Source: Gemmatimonadota bacterium (GTDB lineage: Bacteria; Gemmatimonadota; Gemmatimonadetes; JACCXV01; JAHWKZ01). From it: 5,241 nucleotides of DNA. The DNA lies in assembly GCA_019347645.1 (NCBI GenBank), contig JAHWKZ010000094.1, forward strand, positions 1-5,241, in the 5' to 3' direction. A model generated the notes under the pieces. That model did no database searches and had not been told where the DNA came from. It saw only the letters and a program-made list of their open reading frames with translations. Below, in pieces: positions 1-5,241 of the stretch (position 1 is the stretch's first letter; each line of letters opens with the position of its first letter). Both the position numbers and the translations under genes were made by a program.

Positions 1-144
1 GAGGTCCGGACGTGGGAGATCAGCGGGTGGATCGGCCGCTCGTCATGCTCGTCCGTCCCCAGCAGCACCTCGTGGAGCTTCTCCCCGGGCCGCAGGCCCG
101 TGTAGGCGATCTCCACGTCCCCGTCCGCCTCGGCCGCGCGGCGC
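1..144 (-). pseudogene. C-terminal fragment of a FlaA1/CapD/PglF-type nucleotide-sugar dehydratase, missing its N-terminal part
   Basis: Read on the minus strand with codons ending at position 3, this stretch gives VEIAYTGLRPGEKLHEVLL followed by GTDEHDERPIHPLISHV. The GLRPGEKLxExLL block and the following HPxI(S) motif are hallmarks of the C-terminal part of polysaccharide-biosynthesis dehydratases/epimerases (CapD, FlaA1, PglF, WbpM family; inner-membrane or cytoplasmic enzymes converting UDP-GlcNAc-type sugars for capsule, O-antigen or glycan synthesis). The reading frame stays open off the left edge, where the C-terminus would lie. To the right, where the Rossmann domain and catalytic residues should be, the similarity stops between about 125 and 145 and the DNA becomes the plus-strand TPR gene. 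The frame itself stays open further right, but those residues are antisense to TPR codons. Only about 45 residues remain, so it cannot be an enzyme as drawn. It is a truncated gene or one side of an assembly join. Confidence 0.75.
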
Positions 145-1055
145 AGGCGGAAGCGGCGCTGCGCCAGGCGATCGAGCGGCTGGATCGCGCGGTCGCGGCC
201 GATCCGAACTTCGCCCTGGCGTGGGCGGCGCGCGCCGAGGCCCTCGTTCTCCTGTACGTCTACACGTCGACCCCAGACACCGAGGCGCTGCCGGAGGCGC
301 GGCGGTCGGCCCACCGCGCGCTCGAGCTGGATTCCGGGCTCGCAGAGGCGCACGCAGCCCTGGGGCTCACGGCGCACACGGAATTCGCGTGGGAGGAGGC
401 GGAACGAGAATTCCGGAAAGCGATCGAACTTTCTCCTGGCTACGCCATGGCCTACCACTGGTACGCCTCCCTGCTGAAAAATCGGGGACGCTTCGACGAG
501 TCGATGAAGGTGCGGGAGCGAGCCCTCGAGCTCGACCCCCTGTCGATCCCCATCCACATGGGTTATGGATTGATGCTCTCCGCCGCGGGGCGCGACGAGG
601 AAGCCGAAGCGATGTATCGAAAGGCCATGGCGTTGGACCCCGGCCATTTCGGGATCCTGATGAATCTCGGGGCCCTCGACGAGCGGCAGGGCCGGTTCGA
701 GGAGGCGCTCGCGAAGCGCCAGATGATCGCGAGTCTCGACCCAGGAGGATCCCTTTCCGAGATCGTGGCCGGGATGCGCACCGGCTGGCGGTCGGAGGGC
801 GCGGAAGGGTATTGGCGAGCGAAGGCCGAAGGGATCCTCCGGTTTTCCCGGCCGGGCTTCGCATTTCATCGGTTCGAGGCGGCCGAGGCGTTGGCTCAGC
901 TCGGGCGGATCGATGAGGCGTTCGAGATCCTGGAAGGCCTCGTGGCGGCCAGGGATCCCAGCATATACCAGATCAACGGCGAGCAGCTGCTCGAGCCGTT
1001 GCGCTCCGACCCTCGATACCGAGCGCTCCTCGAGCGGGCCGGGCTGATCCGATGA
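12..1055 (+). CDS. Headless TPR-repeat protein fragment (tail of a cyclase/TolB-like/TPR paralogue); start not native
   Basis: The open frame begins with a GTG at 12 but is already open from the window edge. Residues 1 to about 40 are antisense to the dehydratase fragment and should not be trusted. Real homology starts near residue 50 (LRQAIERLDRAV, base 159). From there to the end it is a chain of TPR-type helical hairpins with recurring LDP turns (for example ALELDPLSIPIHM at 171-183 and KAMALDPGH at 204-212). It closes with LRSDPRYRALLERAGL, the typical tail of this family. It is collinear over its whole length with residues 362-655 of the next gene, including the shared PGYAxAYHWY block. 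That paralogue carries a cyclase and a TolB-like domain before the TPRs; here both are gone. TPR arrays bind partner proteins, and the partner is unknown. No signal peptide or membrane helix is visible. No ribosome-binding site or in-frame ATG lies between the junction and residue 145, so expression is doubtful. It is most likely a gene remnant. Confidence 0.7.
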   Translation: MGDQRVDRPLVMLVRPQQHLVELLPGPQARVGDLHVPVRLGRAAQAEAALRQAIERLDRAVAADPNFALAWAARAEALVLLYVYTSTPDTEALPEARRSAHRALELDSGLAEAHAALGLTAHTEFAWEEAEREFRKAIELSPGYAMAYHWYASLLKNRGRFDESMKVRERALELDPLSIPIHMGYGLMLSAAGRDEEAEAMYRKAMALDPGHFGILMNLGALDERQGRFEEALAKRQMIASLDPGGSLSEIVAGMRTGWRSEGAEGYWRAKAEGILRFSRPGFAFHRFEAAEALAQLGRIDEAFEILEGLVAARDPSIYQINGEQLLEPLRSDPRYRALLERAGLIR

Positions 1056-1072
1056 GGCGGCCTGGACCGCGC

Positions 1073-1080
1073 AGGAAAGG
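1073..1080 (+). promoter_or_regulatory. Shine-Dalgarno for the cyclase-TPR gene
   Basis: AGGAAAGG lies nine bases before the GTG at 1090. This is good spacing and composition and supports GTG-1090 as the start. It sits in the 34-base gap after the upstream TPR stop, too short for an obvious separate promoter, so the gene may be read through from upstream or from a promoter inside the upstream frame. Confidence 0.6.
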
Positions 1081-1089
1081 ATCGATCCT

Positions 1090-3057
1090 GTGACCGCGCG
1101 CTCTCATCGTCTGGCGGCGCTCTGCTTCGCCGACATCGCGGAGTACACCGAGCTCGCGGGTCGGAACGAGGACCAGGCGCTCGCGCTGGTCGAGCTGCTG
1201 CAGGGCGTGGCGCGTGGGGCAGTCGAGGAGCACGGCGGCCGGATCGTGAAGTTCCTGGGCGACGCGATCCTCTTCGAGTTCCCGAGCACCGACGCGGCCG
1301 TGCGATCGGGGATCGAGCTTCGGGATCGCTTCGCGTCGGAAGCGCTGGCTCGAGGCCTCGGCTCCCGCGATCTCCGCGTGGGGGTGCATGTGGGCGACAT
1401 CGTGACTGCCGTCGACGGCGACGTCTACGGCGACGGGGTGAACGTGGCGTCGCGCGTCCAGGCGGCGGCCGAGCCTGGTCACGTCTGGGTCAGCGAGGAC
1501 GTGTGGCGGCAGTTGCGCCAGCGTCCCGAGTTCCGCTTCGAGCCGCGCGGCGAGCGCGAGCTCAAGGGCGTCGCCACGCCGGTCGCATTGTACGGCGTGC
1601 GGCTGGTATCGGCGGCCCCCGGCCCGGCCGTTCGCGATATGGCCCAGGCCGCCACGAAAGCCGAACCGCCGGCCGCTCCGCACAAGCGCTCGGTTGCCGT
1701 GCTGCCCTTCGCCAACATGAGCGCGAGCGCGGAGAACGAGTACTTCTCCGACGGGGTCACCGAGGAGATCCTGGCCTTGCTGGCGCAGGTCGAGGGCCTC
1801 AAGGTGATCAGCCGGACGTCCATCATGCGCTACAAGGGAACCGACAAGCCGATGCGCCAGATCGCCGAGGAGCTCGGCGTCGCATCGATCCTCGAGGGCA
1901 GTGTCCGGCAGGCCGGTCAGCGGGTGCGGATCACCGCGCAGCTCATCGACGCCGCCACCGACCAGCACCTGTGGGCCGAGCGCTACGACCGCGACCTCGA
2001 GGACATCTTCGCGATCCAGACCGACGTCGCCGAGCGGATCGTCGAGGCGCTGCGCGTGCGGCTGACGCCGCGAGAGCAGGCGCGGCTGGTGGAGCGGCCG
2101 ACCGAGAACGTGGAAGCCTACCGGTCGTATCTCAAGGGCCGCCATTTCCTGAGCCGCAGGACCAGGCTCGCTCTGAAACAGGCGGTCCAACACTTTCAGA
2201 AGGCGGTGACTTCCGATCCATCCTTTGCGCTGGCCTGGACCGGCCTGGCGGAGGCCTACGCCCTGCTGTCGGCGTACAGCTCGTCACCGGTGCCGGAAGC
2301 GCTCACCAGGGCCCGAGATGCGGCCGAGCGCGCGCTGGCGCTCGACCCCCGGCTCGGAGAAGCCCATACGGCGCTGGGGGGGGTGGCATGGAGCGAGTGG
2401 AAGTGGGAGGAGGCCGAGGCGGAGTACCGTCGCGCGCTGGAGCTGGCCCCGGGGTACGCCACCGCCTACCACTGGTACGGTATCCTCTTGATGGCCCGGC
2501 GACCGGAGGAGGCGATCGGCGTTCTCCAGCATGCTATGGAGCTGGACCCGGTTTCGCTTCCCATTCACATGGCGATGGGGGTTGCCCTTACAGCGGTGGG
2601 CAGAACGGAGCAAGCGATCGAAGTGTACGAGAAGGCGATCGGCATGGATCCCAACTATGCTGGCGCTCACGTGAACCTGGCGAGTGCGTACGAGAAACTG
2701 GACCGGTACGAGGAGACGCTGAACGAATGGGAGACCCTTTCCCGACTATCGCACGAGAGGTTCCCTCCGGATCTCGTGGCGGAGGTGCGGCGGGGATACG
2801 AGTCGGGTGGCGAACGTGGATTCCGCGAGGCGTATCTGGAAGGGCTGCGGACGCGACCGGATCTACCCAGCAGGATCTTCGACATGGCTGCGGCCTGTGC
2901 TCAGCTGGGAAGAGCCGACGAGGCGTTCGCGCTGCTCGACCGGCTGATCGACGAGCGCTCGATCCTCGTCTGGCAGATTCGCTTTGATCCAGGATTCGAT
3001 CCCGTGCGCTCGGACCCCCGTTTCAGGAACGTCCTGGAGCGACTGGGACTCGACTAG
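1090..3057 (+). CDS. Class III adenylate cyclase / TolB-like domain / TPR-repeat fusion protein
   Basis: The 655-residue protein has three parts. Residues 8-172 are a class III nucleotide cyclase domain making cAMP from ATP. Metal-binding Asp15 (FADIAEYT) and Asp58 (KFLGDAIL), adenine-selecting Lys54 and Asp111 (GDVYG), and transition-state Asn118 and Arg122 (VNVASR) are all present with the family's spacing, so it should be active, probably as a homodimer. After a Pro/Ala-rich linker (173-198), residues 200-325 form the TolB/FlgO-like N-terminal domain of COG5616 (SVAVLPFANMS, YFSDGVTEEI, LEGSVRQAGQRVRITAQL, DQHLWAERYDR). Residues about 345-655 are TPR hairpins ending VRSDPRFRNVLERLGL. No signal peptide or membrane helix is seen, so it is probably cytoplasmic, with TPRs as a protein-binding input. 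GTG start with a good Shine-Dalgarno. Wobble GC falls from nearly complete in the head to roughly three quarters in the TPR half. The input signal and downstream cAMP target are unknown. Confidence 0.93.
   Translation: MTARSHRLAALCFADIAEYTELAGRNEDQALALVELLQGVARGAVEEHGGRIVKFLGDAILFEFPSTDAAVRSGIELRDRFASEALARGLGSRDLRVGVHVGDIVTAVDGDVYGDGVNVASRVQAAAEPGHVWVSEDVWRQLRQRPEFRFEPRGERELKGVATPVALYGVRLVSAAPGPAVRDMAQAATKAEPPAAPHKRSVAVLPFANMSASAENEYFSDGVTEEILALLAQVEGLKVISRTSIMRYKGTDKPMRQIAEELGVASILEGSVRQAGQRVRITAQLIDAATDQHLWAERYDRDLEDIFAIQTDVAERIVEALRVRLTPREQARLVERPTENVEAYRSYLKGRHFLSRRTRLALKQAVQHFQKAVTSDPSFALAWTGLAEAYALLSAYSSSPVPEALTRARDAAERALALDPRLGEAHTALGGVAWSEWKWEEAEAEYRRALELAPGYATAYHWYGILLMARRPEEAIGVLQHAMELDPVSLPIHMAMGVALTAVGRTEQAIEVYEKAIGMDPNYAGAHVNLASAYEKLDRYEETLNEWETLSRLSHERFPPDLVAEVRRGYESGGERGFREAYLEGLRTRPDLPSRIFDMAAACAQLGRADEAFALLDRLIDERSILVWQIRFDPGFDPVRSDPRFRNVLERLGLD
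2173..3054 (+). repeat. Diverged tandem duplicate of the TPR module at 159-1052
   Basis: The protein encoded here aligns end to end, in the same orientation and with few gaps, with that encoded at 159-1052. Shared anchors in order are L(R/K)QA, DPxFALAW, EAL, RAL(E/A)LD, EAHxALG, WEEAExE(F/Y)R(K/R)A, PGYAxAYHWY, PIHM, AQLGRxDEAF and RSDPR(Y/F)RxxLER. By eye about half of the residues match in the first third, less in the middle (235-270 of the upstream copy). This is divergence of old paralogues, not a recent duplication. Confidence 0.8.
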
Positions 3058-3135
3058 ATCGGGCGACTGCCCCTACCCGGCGTCTGGAGTCAGTGGACCA
3101 TCAGCGCCCCCCGAGGTCCGATCCGACCCTGTAGT

Positions 3136-3993
3136 CTAGAAGTCCTTCCGGCGGAAGACGGCGAAGGCGGCCGCGTAGGCAACCAGCCCGAAGCCGAGCG
3201 ACGCCACGAGGTGGGTCCACGACCTCACCGGGACGCCCCGGGCCAGACTGGGAACCGTCCGCCCCCCCACGTCTGCGAACCGGGGCAGCACGGCGTGCAG
3301 GGCCTGCACGACTTGGCGCCACGGCTCCTGCAGCTTGTCGGGGAGGCCGGGGAGGGCGACGACCAGCGAGACGAACAGGAGCCCCAGCGTGACCACGAGC
3401 GCGAGCGGGGCGCTGCCGCTCGAGACGCTGACCAGGGTGACGACCGAGTACACCACCGCGAACATCGCCAACACGACGCCGATGGCGAGCAGGAAGCGCG
3501 GGTTCCAGACCCCGGTCTTCAGCGACATCACGAGCCACACCATGCCCATCAGGTAGAAGGCGAGGAGCGCGACCACGATCCCCACTCCCAGGAGCCGTCC
3601 ACCGAGCACCGTCGATCGCCCCAGCGGCTTCGACAGCAGCAGGTCCACCTGCCCCCGATCCATCATGGAGGCGACCAGCCCGCCGGTCGCGAAGAGCGCC
3701 AGCAGGATTCCGATCCAGTAGGCGGCCCCGGCCACCACGCTCTCGGCGGCGATCACGATCATCCGCAGCGGGTCCTCGCCCCCGAAAGGCTGCTCCGCGG
3801 GCTCTCCGTTCCCCTCGACCTGCACCTCGGGCGCCTGGCCGAAGAGGCGGATTCCCTGGAGCGTGCCGTCCACGACGTCGATCTGCAGCGCGAGCGCGAG
3901 CGTTCCCCATACGACGGTGGCGACGACGAAGAGGCCCAGCACGATCTTCCTGGCCATCAGCTCCCGGAGCGTCAGGACCACGACGCCGATCAC
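3136..3993 (-). CDS. ABC-2 type transporter permease
   Basis: A 285-residue integral membrane protein with about six hydrophobic helices (roughly 17-36, 79-110, 135-157, 167-190, 196-214, 260-280). The segment after the second helix, GQVDLLLSKPLGRSTVLGGRLLG (residues 114-136 region), matches the cytoplasmic coupling segment of ABC-2/NosY-like permeases, in which the protein pairs with a soluble ATPase to export a substrate or act on membrane processes. A hydrophilic acidic loop of about 40 residues (37-77) follows the first helix and is probably extracytoplasmic. It starts at a GTG that overlaps the ATPase stop as GTGA, so translation is coupled and no separate Shine-Dalgarno is evident. Its length is normal for the family and it looks intact, ending in RRKDF and TAG. 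The substrate cannot be inferred. It converges with the cyclase-TPR gene. Confidence 0.88.
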   Translation of the reverse strand: MIGVVVLTLRELMARKIVLGLFVVATVVWGTLALALQIDVVDGTLQGIRLFGQAPEVQVEGNGEPAEQPFGGEDPLRMIVIAAESVVAGAAYWIGILLALFATGGLVASMMDRGQVDLLLSKPLGRSTVLGGRLLGVGIVVALLAFYLMGMVWLVMSLKTGVWNPRFLLAIGVVLAMFAVVYSVVTLVSVSSGSAPLALVVTLGLLFVSLVVALPGLPDKLQEPWRQVVQALHAVLPRFADVGGRTVPSLARGVPVRSWTHLVASLGFGLVAYAAAFAVFRRKDF

Positions 3994-4922
3994 CGCGACA
4001 CCACGTCGACGAAGAAGTCCTCGAGGCTCGTCCGGAGCGGCTCCACGCTCTCGATCTCCACCCCGGCCGCCCGGAGGACGTCGAGGTGGCGGTTGAGCTC
4101 GGCGCGGTCGGTGGCGAGGAGACGATAGCGTCCGAGCCCCGCCGGCTCGTCCCCATCCCCGGGGCGGAGAGACTCGCCGAGCTCCGTGGCGGCGCTTTCG
4201 GGAACCGGTGTGGCGCGGAGCCGCCAGACGCGCTCCTCGGTCGTCAGCTCCTCGACCGTCCCGTGACGCACGAGACGCCCCTCCTTGAGGATCGCCACCC
4301 GCGTGCAGACCCGTTCGATCTCGCTCAGCAGGTGGGAGTTGAGGAACAGCGTCGCCCCCTCGTCCCGGAGCTCGACGAGGACGTCCCGGATCTCGCGCCG
4401 CCCCACCGGGTCCACGCCGTCGGCCGGCTCGTCCAGGACCAGCAACCGCGGCCGGTTCATCATCGCCTGGGCGAGCCCGAGCCGCTGCATCATCCCCTTG
4501 GAGTACGTACGGACCTTCCGGTCGGCCGCCTCGGTCAGGCGGACCCGGGCCAGGAGCTCCACGGCGCGGGCGTCCCGCTCGTCGGCCGCCAGTCCCGCCA
4601 TCCGCGCGTAGAGCCGCAGGGTCTGTCGACCGGTGAGGAAGTCGGGGAAGCGGTGGTCCTCGGGCAGGAAGCCGACGGAGCGCCGGGCTTGGGAGTCGCC
4701 GATGGGGCGGTCGAAGATCGTCGCTCCCCCCTCGGTCGGATGCACGATCCCGAGGAGGAGCTTCACCAGCGTCGTCTTGCCCGCTCCGTTCGGACCCAGC
4801 AGACCGAAGATCTCGCCGACCTCGACGGTCAGGTCGAGCGGCCGCAGAGCCCGGACTTCGTTCCGGCCGAGGATGCCCGAGTACGTCTTCGCCAGGCCGC
4901 GCGTGGCGACTGCCGCGCTCAG
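3990..4922 (-). CDS. ABC transporter ATP-binding protein (ABC-2 exporter ATPase), probable CTG start
   Basis: Cytoplasmic ATPase that powers the permease encoded just downstream. Counting from the proposed start: Walker A GPNGAGKTT at 43-51, a Q-loop region GFLPED (84-89) with Glu where many families have Gln, a signature YSKGMMQRLGLA at 140-151 in place of LSGGQ, Walker B LLVLDEP with catalytic Glu165, D-loop ADGVDP, and switch His197 in LNSHLLSEIE. A C-terminal accessory domain ends LEDFFVDVVSR. The start is uncertain. A CTG at 4922 overlaps the upstream stop as CTGA, has a purine-rich AAGGAAGAG 8 bases before it, and gives a 310-residue protein, normal for the family. The nearest in-frame ATG is 4991, giving a 23-residue extension overlapping the upstream gene by 73 bases. 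The frame is open to 5147, but that extension is Arg/Gly-rich and unlike ABC proteins. The function call is firm, the start less so. Confidence 0.93.
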   Translation of the reverse strand: MSAAVATRGLAKTYSGILGRNEVRALRPLDLTVEVGEIFGLLGPNGAGKTTLVKLLLGIVHPTEGGATIFDRPIGDSQARRSVGFLPEDHRFPDFLTGRQTLRLYARMAGLAADERDARAVELLARVRLTEAADRKVRTYSKGMMQRLGLAQAMMNRPRLLVLDEPADGVDPVGRREIRDVLVELRDEGATLFLNSHLLSEIERVCTRVAILKEGRLVRHGTVEELTTEERVWRLRATPVPESAATELGESLRPGDGDEPAGLGRYRLLATDRAELNRHLDVLRAAGVEIESVEPLRTSLEDFFVDVVSR

Positions 4923-5233
4923 GGCGTCGGCTCTTCCTTGTAGAGGAACGCCCCGACCACCGTCGCGATCGGCAGCTCGAAGAGCCCCCATACCGTGCTG
5001 ATCAGCATGAGATCGGACGGGAAGACGGGGACCAGGCTGTTGTACACGAACGGGTACGCGTAGAGGAGCAGCCAGCCGAGAAGCCCGGCGATGGCCGCCG
5101 TCCTCGGACCCGGCGAGAAGCGCGGCCGCATCGCCGCGTACATCCACACCAGCACCAGCCCGACCACGAACGTCAACACCACCATCACCCCGATGTCGCC
5201 TCCCCCCATCGGGGCCTGACCGAGCTCCGCCAT
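4919..5233 (-). CDS. Small hydrophobic membrane protein of unknown function, first gene of the ABC operon in this window (5' end possibly cut off)
   Basis: At least 104 residues with three predicted membrane helices: about 13-35 (VMVVLTFVVGLVLVWMYAAM), 46-66 and 74-97, separated by a short basic loop RPRFSPGPR. The small polytopic form with WGLFELPIATVVGAFLYKE near the end looks like a conserved hypothetical membrane family, but I cannot name it with confidence. The ATG at 5233 is only eight bases from the window edge and the frame is open beyond it, so this may be an internal Met with another N-terminal helix outside the window. It ends in TGA overlapping the proposed CTG of the ABC ATPase, implying coupled translation and perhaps a role as accessory subunit of that transporter. 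This link rests on position only. Confidence 0.75.
   Translation of the reverse strand: MAELGQAPMGGGDIGVMVVLTFVVGLVLVWMYAAMRPRFSPGPRTAAIAGLLGWLLLYAYPFVYNSLVPVFPSDLMLISTVWGLFELPIATVVGAFLYKEEPTP
4931..4939 (-). promoter_or_regulatory. Candidate Shine-Dalgarno supporting a CTG start of the ABC ATPase
   Basis: On the minus strand AAGGAAGAG lies inside the end of the small membrane-protein gene, eight bases before CTG-4922. No comparably good site precedes the in-frame ATG at 4991. It therefore favours the 4-base-overlap start. The purine run is also simply coding for KEE of the upstream protein, so it could be coincidental. Confidence 0.45.
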
Positions 5234-5241
5234 CGCGGCGT

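Noticed and set aside
12..131. Treating the first 40 residues of the TPR frame as a real N-terminal domain
   Set aside because: The opposite strand encodes a recognisable dehydratase C-terminal motif there, and the plus-strand peptide resembles nothing in the paralogous gene.
973..2193. Long minus-strand open frame of 406 codons opposite the cyclase-TPR gene
   Set aside because: It is antisense to a gene with clear domains and catalytic motifs. Its Arg/His/Asp/Leu-rich translation shows no recognisable fold. Long antisense frames are expected where the sense strand has near-saturated GC wobble bases.
1503..2987. Plus-strand open frame of 494 codons in another phase within the cyclase-TPR gene
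   Set aside because: Its composition is dominated by Arg, Gly and Ala, with no domain motifs. It is a shifted shadow of the real gene in GC-rich DNA.
3058..3135. Possible bidirectional terminator between the convergent genes
   Set aside because: Only a 4-bp GGGC/GCCC stem with a GACT loop (3061-3072) and a 5-bp GGACC/GGTCC pair with a 15-base loop (3095-3119) are visible. There is no T-run on either strand. Both are too weak to call in GC-rich DNA.
3211..4128. Plus-strand open frame opposite the ABC permease
   Set aside because: It is Gln/His/Arg/Asp-rich low-complexity translation, antisense to a convincing six-helix permease.
3101..4156. Minus-strand 351-codon frame overlapping permease and the end of the ATPase
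   Set aside because: It is an out-of-phase shadow of both genes, with Arg/Gly/Ala-rich sequence and no motif.
4086..4943. Plus-strand open frame opposite the ABC ATPase
   Set aside because: It is antisense to Walker A, Walker B and signature motifs on the minus strand. It has no independent evidence.

Overview
This is a GC-rich bacterial window holding about five coding units in three blocks. The strongly GC-biased wobble positions, and a large class III cyclase/TolB-like/TPR protein of the kind often found in many copies in Gemmatimonadota, Acidobacteriota and related soil lineages, suggest one of those groups. The phylum is an inference; there is no rRNA or marker gene here to settle it.

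Left block (1-1055): the first ~145 bases, read on the minus strand, encode a piece of a FlaA1/CapD/PglF-type nucleotide-sugar dehydratase (motif YTGLRPGEKLHEVLL, then RPIHPLISHV). They run without a break into a plus-strand TPR protein that has no head domain and no native-looking start. Both genes are truncated at the same point, at about 125-158. This is either a genuine rearrangement breakpoint or a chimeric assembly join. The first ~40 residues of the long plus-strand frame are therefore antisense to the dehydratase and not real TPR protein.

Middle block (1056-3057): after a 34-base gap with a good Shine-Dalgarno comes a complete 655-residue protein. It has an N-terminal class III adenylate cyclase domain with all six canonical catalytic residues, a TolB/FlgO-like domain, and a C-terminal TPR array. 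Its TPR array is collinear with the headless TPR fragment upstream, so the two are tandem paralogues, one of them beheaded. Within the intact gene, wobble-position GC drops visibly near the start of the TPR half (about 2110-2140), which suggests head and tail have different histories or constraints.

Right block (3136-5241, minus strand): an apparent operon transcribed leftwards, in the order small three-helix membrane protein (5' end probably outside the window), ABC ATPase, ABC-2 type permease. Each junction is a 4-base stop/start overlap (CTGA and GTGA), the signature of translational coupling. ATPase and permease would form one ABC-2 exporter or membrane-remodelling transporter whose substrate cannot be read from the sequence. 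The block converges on the cyclase gene across a 78-base gap with no convincing terminator.

No tRNA, rRNA, CRISPR array, insertion sequence or origin was seen. No wholly new system is evident. The most interesting points are the double-truncation junction, the orphan TPR tail beside an intact paralogue, and the head/tail codon-usage mosaic.
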